Notes: generated from the sequence alone by a model not told the origin. Numbered from the stretch's first letter, positions 1 through 5,932 are shown. The stretch: 6,306 nucleotides of DNA from Clostridia bacterium (GCA_016293435.1 JAEDEG010000138.1:1-6306), one strand, 5' to 3'. A program made the numbers and translations.

Positions 1-64
1 CTTCGCCGTGTGGAAGAAAAATTAAACACTAAAAATAAATTTTATATGAACAGTTAAAACAATA

Positions 65-98
65 CACCCATCCTGTGCACATATGTGCAGGATGGGTG
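65..98 (-). terminator. Hairpin terminator after the SGNH hydrolase gene
   Basis: A strong inverted repeat lies 27 nt past the stop codon of the esterase gene. The outer arms are CACCCATCC and GGATGGGTG, and the centre is the palindrome TGCACATATGTGCA. On the minus strand the stem is followed by TATTGTTTTAAC, an imperfect but T-rich tail, which fits a Rho-independent terminator closing the leftward operon. The plus-strand flank is AT-rich without a clean T-run, so termination from the other side is less certain. No gene can be supported between here and position 1. Confidence 0.8.
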
Positions 99-125
99 AT
101 AAGAATATATATTAATTTGAATTTT

Positions 126-1184
126 CTATGATAAAATCTTTTCCATTATCTCACCCACACCTCTTGCCATAGCAAAAAAACCAAGGTCTGTGGGATGACA
201 GTCATCAACGGTGCCTGTCTCTTTTATATCTTCACCGGTAAGTGCTTTACCGTCCAAAAAGTATACGTTTATGTCACCGGCAGCCACAGCATTTTTGTAG
301 GTAGTCTCTACTATTTCGCGTCGCTTTTCTTCGTCTGATGTCAGATAGTATTTAGGCCGTGACATCATTATTATCGGCAAATCAGGGTGAGCGGCACGCA
401 CTGCCTTGAATAGCTTTTCGTGTGTATTTGCAAGGTGCTCGGCCGTGGGTGCATTGTGGTCATAGTCAAGCACAAAAATGCTCATGTCAAGATTTTTGAG
501 ATAGTCAATCATAACATCTTCCGCTCTGGCACTACCCGAAAAACCAAGATTGATATGATTGCAGTCAAAGCGTCTTGAAAGAATTGACTGATAAGCACTT
601 CCGGGTCTGGAAGCACATCCTCCCTGAGTGATTGATGAGCCGTAGTAAATAACCGGCTTTTCTATTTTGTAGTCGGGAGCTGCCAAAAGGCTTGCTTTTT
701 CACTGATACCTATGTACAGATGCTTAACATCACTGTAGAGCGGAAAGTTGATTGTAATTTCGTGCATTTTGCCGCCCTCCAGATCTTTGACAGAGTCATA
801 TCCGTCTGTTATATCGACCGGGGGCTCAAAAGTGTCAATATACCTATCATTTCCATCTGTTTTTTCATACATATCAAAGCCAATGGAACCGGTAAAAGCA
901 AAATGAGGCATCTTGCCCAAAGCTTCCATTTCGGCATGAATGGCTATGTAGCTGCTGTCGGTAACAAAGCGAACTCGGCCGCCGGCAGTGTTGGAATGAA
1001 GAGCATACACTCCCTCGCTGACTGCTTTGGCAACATTTTCGGGCATACGGCGGTATTTGCCGTTTTCTCTAAAAATACCGTACAGCTTAAACGGAGCCTC
1101 GTCAACATCATAAAACTTTATATCATCCTTGCCAATTTCGGTTTTAACCTCAAAATTTTTGTCAATTTTTGAAATATCACTCAT
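126..1184 (-). CDS. Two-domain SGNH/GDSL-type esterase (GxDLY N-terminal domain)
   Basis: A 352-residue serine hydrolase of the SGNH/GDSL superfamily, predicted to remove acyl (often acetyl) groups from small or carbohydrate substrates; the substrate is not known here. The N-terminal half resembles the beta-rich domain called GxDLY in this family, with the signature seen as GFDMY (residues 102-106). The catalytic half carries all four blocks: GSSITQG (182-188, nucleophile Ser184, with GSS instead of GDS), NLGFSGSA (212-219, oxyanion Gly), DYDHN (240-244, Asn244) and DDCH (327-330, Asp327/His330). No signal peptide or membrane segment is visible, so it should be cytoplasmic. The start is supported by AAAAGGGG about 9 nt upstream, which overlaps the stop of the preceding reductase gene (15-nt gap), so the two are probably cotranscribed and coupled. 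It is the last gene of its operon. Fold and mechanism are confident; the physiological role is inferred. Confidence 0.9.
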   Translation of the reverse strand: MSDISKIDKNFEVKTEIGKDDIKFYDVDEAPFKLYGIFRENGKYRRMPENVAKAVSEGVYALHSNTAGGRVRFVTDSSYIAIHAEMEALGKMPHFAFTGSIGFDMYEKTDGNDRYIDTFEPPVDITDGYDSVKDLEGGKMHEITINFPLYSDVKHLYIGISEKASLLAAPDYKIEKPVIYYGSSITQGGCASRPGSAYQSILSRRFDCNHINLGFSGSARAEDVMIDYLKNLDMSIFVLDYDHNAPTAEHLANTHEKLFKAVRAAHPDLPIIMMSRPKYYLTSDEEKRREIVETTYKNAVAAGDINVYFLDGKALTGEDIKETGTVDDCHPTDLGFFAMARGVGEIMEKILS

Positions 1185-1199
1185 TATACTAAGCCCCTT

Positions 1200-2198
1200 T
1201 TATTTGCTTAAAATATTTTCTATTGTCTCAATTTCTGTCTTATCAAATTCTATATTACAAAGAGCATTGACATTTTCCTTTATTTGAGCACTGCTGCTCG
1301 CACCCACAAGCACGCTCGTAACACCGCCCACTCCGAGCAGCCATGCTATTGCCATCTGAGAAAGGCTCTGGCCTCTGGATTTTGCAACCTTATTTAAAGC
1401 CGAAACCTTGCAGAGAAGCTCGGGAGTTATTCTGTCTTCCGAGAGAAATGTATCAGGCTTTGCTGCTCTGGAATCTGCCGGTATGCCTTTCAGATATTTG
1501 TCAGAAAGTATGCCCTGTTCAAGTGGAGAAAAAGCAATTGAACCCATGCCTGCAAAATGAGTTGATTCTATAATACCCTCTGTTTCTACATGGCGGTCGA
1601 GCATGGAAAAACGCATCTGGTGAATAAGGCAGTGAACGCCCATCGACTTCAAAATGCTCTCCGCTTTTTTGGCAGTTTCGGCATCATAATTTGAAATACC
1701 AACATAAAGCGCCTTGCCGCCGCGTACAATATCGGCAAGAGCTCCCATAGTTTCTTCAAGAGGGGTATTTTTGTCCATGCGGTGATGATAAAAAATATCA
1801 ACATAATCAAGACCCATTCGTTTGAGACTGGCATCGAGACTTGATATCAGATATTTACGGCTGCCAAAATCTCCGTAAGGTCCGGGCCACATATAGTACC
1901 CCGCCTTGGTGGAAATAAGCATTTCGTCACGATAGGCAGAAAGCTCGCTTTTTAATATTTTGCCAAAGTTTGTCTCGGCTGAACCCGCCACGGGTCTGCC
2001 ATAGTTGTTGGCAAGGTCAAAATGAGTAATTCCCATATCAAAAGCTGTGGTAAGCATATCGACCATATTGTCATAATCGTCAACCTCACTGAAATTGTGC
2101 CAAAGGCCGAGAGAAAGAGCAGGCAGCTTCAAGCCGCTTTTGCCGCAATAGCGATACGGCATTGTATCGTATCTTGTTTCTTTTGCTGTATATTTCAT
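1200..2198 (-). CDS. gpr: Aldo/keto reductase, Gpr/YghZ type
   Basis: NADPH-dependent aldo/keto reductase of 332 residues, very similar by eye to E. coli Gpr (YghZ), which reduces L-glyceraldehyde 3-phosphate and methylglyoxal. Shared stretches include YRYCGKSGLKLPALSLGLWH (15-34), ITHFDLANNYG, STKAGY.MWPGPYG and LKRMG..YVDIFY. The catalytic tetrad is visible as Asp61, Tyr66, Lys98 and His139. The C-terminal cofactor motif reads VGASSSAQIKENV (298-310); E. coli has Arg where this protein has Ser302. The frame stays open to an ATG at 2261, but that ATG has no ribosome binding site and the added 21 residues are not family-like. The ATG at 2198 has GGGGTGA just upstream and matches the family N-terminus. 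The gene lies 66 nt after the short-chain dehydrogenase gene and 15 nt before the esterase gene. It is slightly shorter at the C-terminus than the E. coli protein. The family is certain; the in vivo substrate in this organism is not. Confidence 0.92.
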   Translation of the reverse strand: MKYTAKETRYDTMPYRYCGKSGLKLPALSLGLWHNFSEVDDYDNMVDMLTTAFDMGITHFDLANNYGRPVAGSAETNFGKILKSELSAYRDEMLISTKAGYYMWPGPYGDFGSRKYLISSLDASLKRMGLDYVDIFYHHRMDKNTPLEETMGALADIVRGGKALYVGISNYDAETAKKAESILKSMGVHCLIHQMRFSMLDRHVETEGIIESTHFAGMGSIAFSPLEQGILSDKYLKGIPADSRAAKPDTFLSEDRITPELLCKVSALNKVAKSRGQSLSQMAIAWLLGVGGVTSVLVGASSSAQIKENVNALCNIEFDKTEIETIENILSK

Positions 2199-2202
2199 TA
2201 TA

Positions 2203-2209
2203 TCACCCC
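2203..2209 (-). promoter_or_regulatory. Ribosome binding site that fixes the reductase start at 2198
   Basis: On the minus strand GGGGTGA sits 4 nt before the ATG at 2198, at the spacing expected for pairing with the UCACC end of 16S rRNA. The upstream in-frame ATG at 2261 is preceded by ACAAAATAACTG, with no Shine-Dalgarno match. Confidence 0.75.
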
Positions 2210-2264
2210 AACATGTTATTGAATCAGACAAATTCAGCTTTGATAAATCTGCCCTTGTCATCAG

Positions 2265-3041
2265 TTATTTTGTAATACATTTTTTTCTCTGGATGGCATA
2301 AACCACCCTCGCCAACGCCTTATCGGGCAGAATATGACGCAAAAATGCTGCTGCTTTCATCAGTGTACCGGGTATTATAACCTGCTTGCCCAAAAACATT
2401 TTTCTTATCGCATAGTCTGCCACATCATGGCTTGTGAGAATTATTTTTTTCCCTGCTTTTTCGGTACCTGTGCCGAATTTAACCTTTGCAACCTCGCCAA
2501 ACTCGGTATGTACAGGCCCCGGGCACAAAACGCTTACGCTAACGCTGCTGCCTTGTCTACGAAGTTCTTCACAAAGAGCCTGGCTGATGCGAAGTACATA
2601 TGACTTTGACGCATAGTATGCCGCGAAAAGCGGACCGGGAAAGAATGCCGCAAGAGATGCAACATTTAGAATATATCCGTTTCCGCGCTTTTGAAACTCT
2701 TTTGCAAAGAGCTTTGTCAGAATATGCACTGCGCGGACATTTGTCTCAATCATTTTGAGCTCACTGTCGAGATCATTTGAACAAAGCTGACCAAATACGC
2801 CGAAGCCGGCATTGTTTATAAATACATCGGTCTTAGGTGCATAGCGAGCAAGGCCTATGCACTGCTCTGTATCAGAAACGTCGCAAGCTACAATCTCAAC
2901 ATTGGTTTTCAGTTCCTGCTGCAGTCTTTCCAGACGGTCGCGGCGTCTGGCAACTGCAATTATATCATAACCTTTTTCAGACAGAATATGAGCCATATCC
3001 CAGCCGAGACCGGAGCTTGCTCCTGTTATAAGTGCTATCAT
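2265..3041 (-). CDS. Short-chain dehydrogenase/reductase, DltE/YqjQ-like
   Basis: Classical SDR-family oxidoreductase of 258 residues with a Rossmann fold. The cofactor loop is TGASSGLG (6-13), followed by NNAG (76-79), Asn101, the catalytic Ser129 in NVAS, and Tyr142-x3-Lys146 in YYASK; the PG motif at 174-175 follows. The basic run ARRRDR (31-36) after the second strand points to NADP(H) rather than NAD(H). The general layout (short N-terminus, FPGPLFAAYYASKSYVL around the active site, alpha-helical C-terminal tail) resembles the DltE/YqjQ group annotated as SDR family NAD(P)-dependent oxidoreductases; the substrate cannot be read from sequence. The start is supported by GGTGGTGA with a 4-nt spacer. 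The gene follows the Dabb gene by 53 nt and precedes the aldo/keto reductase gene by 66 nt, so two carbonyl reductases sit side by side. Family membership is certain. Confidence 0.93.
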   Translation of the reverse strand: MIALITGASSGLGWDMAHILSEKGYDIIAVARRRDRLERLQQELKTNVEIVACDVSDTEQCIGLARYAPKTDVFINNAGFGVFGQLCSNDLDSELKMIETNVRAVHILTKLFAKEFQKRGNGYILNVASLAAFFPGPLFAAYYASKSYVLRISQALCEELRRQGSSVSVSVLCPGPVHTEFGEVAKVKFGTGTEKAGKKIILTSHDVADYAIRKMFLGKQVIIPGTLMKAAAFLRHILPDKALARVVYAIQRKKCITK

Positions 3042-3094
3042 TTTATCACCACCAAATAGGTTTAATCAACAGAATTTATTGTCTGCATATACAC

Positions 3095-3397
3095 TCAGAC
3101 GATATAATCAAGACAGCTTCTTGATGCTGTGTAGGGTCTTACAAAATTATCAGCAGCCGCAACATGAAGCGGATGCACAGCATAGCCTCTGAGCGCTTCT
3201 TCGCTTTCAAATGAGGAATCGAGCATCATGTCGGCATTGGAGGATGCAAGCCCTTTGATATTTATCTTAATGTCAATAAGACCGGGTATTTTGCCCTTCA
3301 AGGCTTCGAGCTCTCTTTTGGCATCTGCCATAACCTTTGATTTTTCTTCGTCAGAAAGCTCACTTTTCAAATTCCATAAAATTACATGTTTAACCAT
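3095..3397 (-). CDS. Dabb (stress-responsive alpha/beta-barrel) domain protein
   Basis: A complete 100-residue single-domain protein of the Dabb family, a dimeric ferredoxin-like alpha/beta barrel. It shows the usual opening VKHVILW (2-8), with the conserved His4, a charged first helix rich in Glu and Lys (12-35), the IPGL turn (37-40) and the late HPLH motif (75-78). Dabb proteins are mostly uncharacterised; some catalyse cyclisation or decarboxylation steps, others are stress-induced, so no reaction is assigned. This ATG is the only usable start because an in-frame TGA lies 24 nt upstream. Its AGAGAGG ribosome binding site is unusually far away, about 13 nt. The gene directly follows the hairpin-rich intergenic region and is probably first in the leftward operon with the SDR, aldo/keto reductase and esterase. 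It ends in TGA 53 nt before the SDR gene. Confidence 0.88.
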   Translation of the reverse strand: MVKHVILWNLKSELSDEEKSKVMADAKRELEALKGKIPGLIDIKINIKGLASSNADMMLDSSFESEEALRGYAVHPLHVAAADNFVRPYTASRSCLDYIV

Positions 3398-3425
3398 AGT
3401 AAAAACATCGCCTCTCTTTCAATAA

Positions 3426-3438
3426 GCGGCAAAGCCGC
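3426..3438. repeat. Small GC-rich hairpin (GCGGC/GCCGC)
   Basis: A perfect 5-bp inverted repeat with a 3-nt loop, between the long palindrome at 3441-3490 and the ribosome binding site of the Dabb gene. On the minus strand it is followed by TTATTG, too weak for a convincing terminator. It is the third hairpin in a row and probably part of the same structured element. Confidence 0.5.
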
Positions 3439-3440
3439 GT

Positions 3441-3490
3441 CATTCAACGTTTTCAGTGGGAGATTGAACTCCCACTGAAAAAATTAAATG
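3441..3490 (-). repeat. 22-bp stem-loop upstream of the Dabb operon
   Basis: An inverted repeat with 22-nt arms and a 6-nt loop (3463-3468). The inner 13 bp (TTTTCAGTGGGAG against CTCCCACTGAAAA) are perfect. The outer 9 positions pair except for one mismatch, and two of these pairs are G-U only when the minus strand is read as RNA; on the plus strand they would be A-C mismatches. This suggests the structure matters as minus-strand RNA. Neither side has a clean T-run after the 3' arm, so it is not a simple terminator. The arm 3481-3490 is shared with the hairpin at 3481-3528, making the two full structures mutually exclusive. Confidence 0.7.
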
Positions 3491-3528
3491 TCACCCGCCG
3501 CCTATAGAGGCGGGGGACATCTTAATTT
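3481..3528 (-). terminator. GC-rich hairpin with T-run, possible second terminator
   Basis: Inverted repeat with core arms ATGTC-A-CCCGCC (3488-3499) and GGCGGG-G-GACAT (3509-3520), one internal mismatch. It extends outward through AAATTAA/TTAATTT with a one-base bulge. On the minus strand the core is followed by TTAATTTTTT (3478-3487), a good termination tail for transcripts coming from tmk and tRNA-Arg. Part of the tail and lower stem is also the 5' arm of the neighbouring stem-loop at 3441-3490, so it may instead act as a conditional terminator or be a mobile palindromic repeat. Confidence 0.55.
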
Positions 3529-3540
3529 AGTTATATAGCA

Positions 3541-3593
3541 TATTAAAAGCAAGGCTGTCTCTTAAAATACAAATATGTACAAAGAAACAGCCT
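3541..3593 (-). terminator. Terminator after tRNA-Arg
   Basis: Arms AGGCTGTCTCTT (3552-3563) and AAGAAACAGCCT (3582-3593) form a 12-bp stem with one G-U pair on the minus strand. On that strand the stem is followed by TGCTTTTAATA (3541-3551). It begins 2 nt after the mature 3' end of tRNA-Arg, the normal place for a tRNA transcript terminator. The 18-nt loop can add a small inner TAC/GTA pairing. Confidence 0.72.
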
Positions 3594-3595
3594 GA

Positions 3596-3669
3596 TACGC
3601 TTGATGCGATTCGAACGCACGACCTTCAGAGTCGGAGTCTGACACTCTATCCAACTGAGCTACAAGCGC
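3596..3669 (-). tRNA. tRNA-Arg (anticodon CCG)
   Basis: A complete 74-nt cloverleaf on the minus strand. The acceptor stem is GCGCTTG/CAAGCGT (first pair G-U), the D stem GCTC/GAGT, the anticodon stem TCAGA/TCTGA around the loop CTCCGAC, and the T stem GTGCG/CGCAT with loop TTCGAAT. The discriminator base is A. The anticodon CCG reads the arginine codon CGG. The 3' CCA is not encoded (TCAGG follows), so it must be added enzymatically. No convincing promoter lies in the 55 nt after tmk, so it is probably cotranscribed with tmk and cut out by RNase P. Confidence 0.97.
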
Positions 3670-3680
3670 AAATGTATTTG

Positions 3681-3716
3681 ACGGATGCGCGATCACCAAG
3701 TTAACCCCACATCCGC
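3681..3716 (-). other. tRNA-like remnant (acceptor and D arms only)
   Basis: On the minus strand this segment begins GCGGATG and ends CATCCGT, which pair over 7 bp exactly as a tRNA acceptor stem would, including a G-U at the first pair as in the adjacent tRNA-Arg. Between them is TGGGGTTAACTTGGTGATCGCG, which looks like positions 8-9 plus a degenerate D arm (note AACTTGGTGA); the anticodon and T arms are absent. It may be a deletion remnant of a second tRNA gene in tandem with tRNA-Arg, or only a hairpin after tmk. There is no T-run after it, so it is a poor terminator candidate. Confidence 0.35.
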
Positions 3717-3724
3717 TACTTATT

Positions 3725-4417
3725 TTACAACACTTTTTGAATTTTTTCAAGTATTTCGTGAGAAATTTCTTCAATTGTTCTCACTTTTCCGTATTTTGCA
3801 CAATGAATAATCTCCCAATCATACTTTTTTGCTACAAAAACAGCATTGTTATATGACTGTTCAAGGTACTCCCAATTGCTTTCATGGATATCCAAAACAT
3901 CAGAATTATTAATTTTGTTGGCTCTCGATGCCATAAGCTGACAGGCATTTTCAACCGGCATATCCAAAAAAATGACCATATCGGGCTTTGGGAGCTCAAG
4001 CTTATTGTATTCAAGGTCGGAAAGCCAATCAAGAAACTCCGACTTCTGATTAATATCTGTGATTTTGGAAGCCTGGTGAACCATGTTGGAGGTGGTATAG
4101 CGATCGGCAATTACAATATTGCCGTTTGAAAAAAACTCTTTCCATGTAACCTTTACGGAGGCTGCCCTATCCACCGCAAAAAACATTGATGCCGCATAAG
4201 GACTAACGGCATTGGGGTCTTGTCCGAAATCTCCGTTCAAATACATTTTTACAACCGCAGAGCTTTCGGAGGCATAGTTGGGAAATTCTACATTAACCAC
4301 ATTTTTTCCCATTGCCGAGAGCTTTTCTTTTAAGAGTGCAGACTGAGTTGCCTTTCCGCTGGAATCTACGCCCTCCACAACTATTAGCTTAAAATCCTTA
4401 TTATTCATATGTATCAT
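3725..4417 (-). CDS. tmk: Thymidylate kinase (dTMP kinase)
   Basis: P-loop kinase of about 230 residues that phosphorylates dTMP to dTDP with ATP in the cytoplasm. The P-loop is EGVDSSGKATQ (15-25), followed by EFPNY (44-48, the FP of the dTMP pocket), FAVDRAA (80-86), ADRY (104-107, the DR[YH] signature), and a LID-like segment around Arg165/Lys168. The P-loop differs from the textbook GxxGxGK[ST]: Ala23 replaces Ser/Thr and Thr24 follows, as in a clostridial/archaeal-looking subgroup with GxDSSGKxTQ. The ATG at 4417 overlaps the thyX stop as ATGA and has AGGA 5 nt upstream; a second in-frame ATG at 4408 also has AGGA 9 nt away and gives 227 residues. The open frame extends farther upstream to 4531, but that part is only the opposite-phase reading of thyX. 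Coupling to thyX places two successive steps of dTTP synthesis together. The exact start is the main uncertainty. Confidence 0.92.
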   Translation of the reverse strand: MIHMNNKDFKLIVVEGVDSSGKATQSALLKEKLSAMGKNVVNVEFPNYASESSAVVKMYLNGDFGQDPNAVSPYAASMFFAVDRAASVKVTWKEFFSNGNIVIADRYTTSNMVHQASKITDINQKSEFLDWLSDLEYNKLELPKPDMVIFLDMPVENACQLMASRANKINNSDVLDIHESNWEYLEQSYNNAVFVAKKYDWEIIHCAKYGKVRTIEEISHEILEKIQKVL

Positions 4418-5175
4418 TCCTGTCCTAAAAAGAGCTTTCTTTTTTCTGCCATTTTGCCGCAGGTCATAGCACCCTCGGGGCACTGACCCGAAACGCATTT
4501 GGGGCCTGCCACCCTGAATATGGTTGGACAAACCTCTTTTACGAGCTCAAGCATTTTGCATGCAAGGTCCCTTATTTCCCACTGGGCTCTTTCGCAGCAG
4601 CGATGATGAAAAAAGTTTATGAGACTGCGGGCATTAAATGTGGCAATCATCTTGGTTTCGCAGGCATTTGGAAGCACATAGCGAGCATCCTCGATTGCCT
4701 TTTTTTCTGCACGGGATTTTGCCTTTTTTTCGTCTATGCCTTCTGCGATAAATGCGTTATAATGCTTTTGGCTCAAAATTTCACAAAGCTCGTTGTAGGT
4801 CTTTTCGTCATCCTCCATAGCCTTTATAAAAATTGCTTTGGCCTTTTCGTCGCTTTCAATTTCTTTGGGTATTACATATTCAAACTGTCCTTCATTTACA
4901 TAGCGCTGAGATTTGACACTGTAAGATGCTATGCGGTGACGGGTAATCTGAGCAAGCAGACTGCGCGATATTCCCTCTATGCCAAAGGTAAAGCTTATGT
5001 GTTCGATTGGACTTTCGTGCCCCATGCTCATGAGACGGTTTATAAAATTAACTGTTTTTTCTGTATCGAGACCGCTTAATATTCCATCTATCTGAGACGA
5101 AGAGTAGCACAGCTTTGCCGCTGCGGCAACAATTTTTTCGCAGTCGGGATTGTATTGGAGTAATTCTACATTCAT
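4414..5175 (-). CDS. thyX: Flavin-dependent thymidylate synthase ThyX
   Basis: ThyX (EC 2.1.1.148) makes dTMP from dUMP using FAD, NADPH and methylene-tetrahydrofolate, replacing ThyA. The 253 residues contain the diagnostic ThyX motif RHRx7S at 79-89 (RHRIASYSVKS), preceded by HESPIEH (53-59) and followed by RYVLPN (165-170), TKMIATFNARSLINFFHHR (174-192) and ERAQWEIR (195-202), which form the flavin and dUMP sites. The C-terminal tail is Cys-rich, with Cys216, 227, 232 and 239; the run CVSGQCPEGAMTC (227-239) is not part of the catalytic core. The start is supported by AAAGGA 8 nt upstream, overlapping the stop of the tagA-like gene (13-nt gap). Its own stop overlaps the tmk start. The identification is essentially certain, and it implies that the organism may lack thyA. 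Confidence 0.97.
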   Translation of the reverse strand: MNVELLQYNPDCEKIVAAAAKLCYSSSQIDGILSGLDTEKTVNFINRLMSMGHESPIEHISFTFGIEGISRSLLAQITRHRIASYSVKSQRYVNEGQFEYVIPKEIESDEKAKAIFIKAMEDDEKTYNELCEILSQKHYNAFIAEGIDEKKAKSRAEKKAIEDARYVLPNACETKMIATFNARSLINFFHHRCCERAQWEIRDLACKMLELVKEVCPTIFRVAGPKCVSGQCPEGAMTCGKMAEKRKLFLGQE

Positions 5176-5188
5176 TTTTTTATTCCTT

Positions 5189-5932
5189 TCATTCCTGAGG
5201 GAACTTCCTTCCCTTTAAAATTACCTTAAAGCCAAAGCGCGGAAGGTCGAGCATTCTTACAAAACGCGATGGCTGTTTTGCAAGGCGATAGAGCCATTCT
5301 ATGCCATGCTTTGTATAAAATTCGGGCGCACGCTTTACATTGCCGGCAAAAACGTCGAGACTGCCGCCTATGCCCATGCAAACCTTTGCGTTAATCTCGT
5401 TTTTGTGTTCATTTATCCACTTTTCCTGCTTGGGTGCACCAAGGCACACAAAAAGCAAATCGGGGCGGGATTTTTGAATATTTTTGATAATTGTCTGCTC
5501 CTTTGCCTCATCAAAATATCCGTCACTGCAGCCCACAATTTTTACGCCGGGATACTTTGCGGTTATATTTTTACCTGCTTGTTCGGCAACACCGGGCTTT
5601 GAACCAAAAAGATAAAGTGTGCCGCCGATATCTGAAAGCTTTTCTAAGCTGCGACACGCAATATCGAAGCCTGCCGCTCTTTCAAAAATTGGATTCTTAA
5701 CAATTTTGGAAGCATATACAACGCCTATTCCGTCGGCAGTGAGAATATCGGAGCTATTGAGCAAATTGCAAAACTCCTTGTCACGGTATGCCATCATTAT
5801 AATCTCAGAATTTGGTGTGAACACGCTTTTGCCCATGTCACCGTTTTGGATATATTCTATTATTTTATCGGAGGCCTGCTCTGTGTTGACTTTATCAACC
5901 TTTACCCCCAAAATATTTACCTTATCTGACAT
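5189..5932 (-). CDS. tagA: WecG/TagA/CpsF family glycosyltransferase (GT26)
   Basis: A 247-residue GT26 glycosyltransferase. In Bacillus-type TagA the reaction transfers N-acetylmannosamine from UDP-ManNAc to undecaprenyl-PP-GlcNAc, forming the linkage disaccharide of wall teichoic acid; WecG and CpsF homologues use other sugars. Visible motifs are FTPNSEI (38-44), TADGIGVV (65-72, with the Asp67 corresponding to the catalytic base of TagA), ERAAGFD (84-90), LFG (108-110), GAPKQEKW (165-172) and GIGGSLDVFAG (187-197). The C-terminal appendage is IEWLYRLAKQPSRFVRML (211-228), with Arg216, 223 and 226. No transmembrane helix is seen; family members bind the membrane peripherally through this appendage. 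The start is well supported by GGGAGGT 4 nt upstream. It overlaps the end of the HD gene by 11 nt and precedes thyX by 13 nt. No other wall-polymer gene is present, so the acceptor and donor are not proven. Confidence 0.92.
   Translation of the reverse strand: MSDKVNILGVKVDKVNTEQASDKIIEYIQNGDMGKSVFTPNSEIIMMAYRDKEFCNLLNSSDILTADGIGVVYASKIVKNPIFERAAGFDIACRSLEKLSDIGGTLYLFGSKPGVAEQAGKNITAKYPGVKIVGCSDGYFDEAKEQTIIKNIQKSRPDLLFVCLGAPKQEKWINEHKNEINAKVCMGIGGSLDVFAGNVKRAPEFYTKHGIEWLYRLAKQPSRFVRMLDLPRFGFKVILKGRKFPQE

Noticed and set aside
1..57. Possible 3' end of a rightward gene (frames ending at 25, 30 or 57)
   Set aside because: All three plus frames are open for a few codons only; with so little sequence none can be preferred, and most of the stretch is AT-rich like intergenic DNA.
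720..1172. Plus-strand open frame of 150 codons
   Set aside because: It is antisense to the conserved SGNH hydrolase and has no recognisable domain.
2199..2261. N-terminal extension of the aldo/keto reductase to the ATG at 2261
   Set aside because: No ribosome binding site, no similarity to the family N-terminus, and a better start with GGGGTGA at 2198.
3081..3100. Small inverted repeat GTCTG/CAGAC at the end of the Dabb gene
   Set aside because: Only 5 bp with a 10-nt loop and no T-run; not distinguishable from chance.
3670..3676. TACATT as a -10 box for tRNA-Arg
   Set aside because: It would lie only about 1 nt before the mature tRNA 5' end, leaving no room for a transcription start, and the matching -35 (TTGGTG) is poor.
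3562..3774. Open frame of 70 codons on the minus strand containing AQLDRVSDSDSEGRAFESH
   Set aside because: This is the well-known artefact of translating through a tRNA gene; it covers tRNA-Arg and the end of tmk in another frame.
4418..4531. N-terminal extension of thymidylate kinase to 4531
   Set aside because: It is the alternate-frame reading of the conserved thyX C-terminus; the ATGA overlap at 4414-4417 gives a normal start.
4603..5079. Plus-strand open frame of 158 codons
   Set aside because: It lies entirely antisense to thyX, shows no family-like motif and has low-complexity hydrophobic composition typical of a shadow frame.
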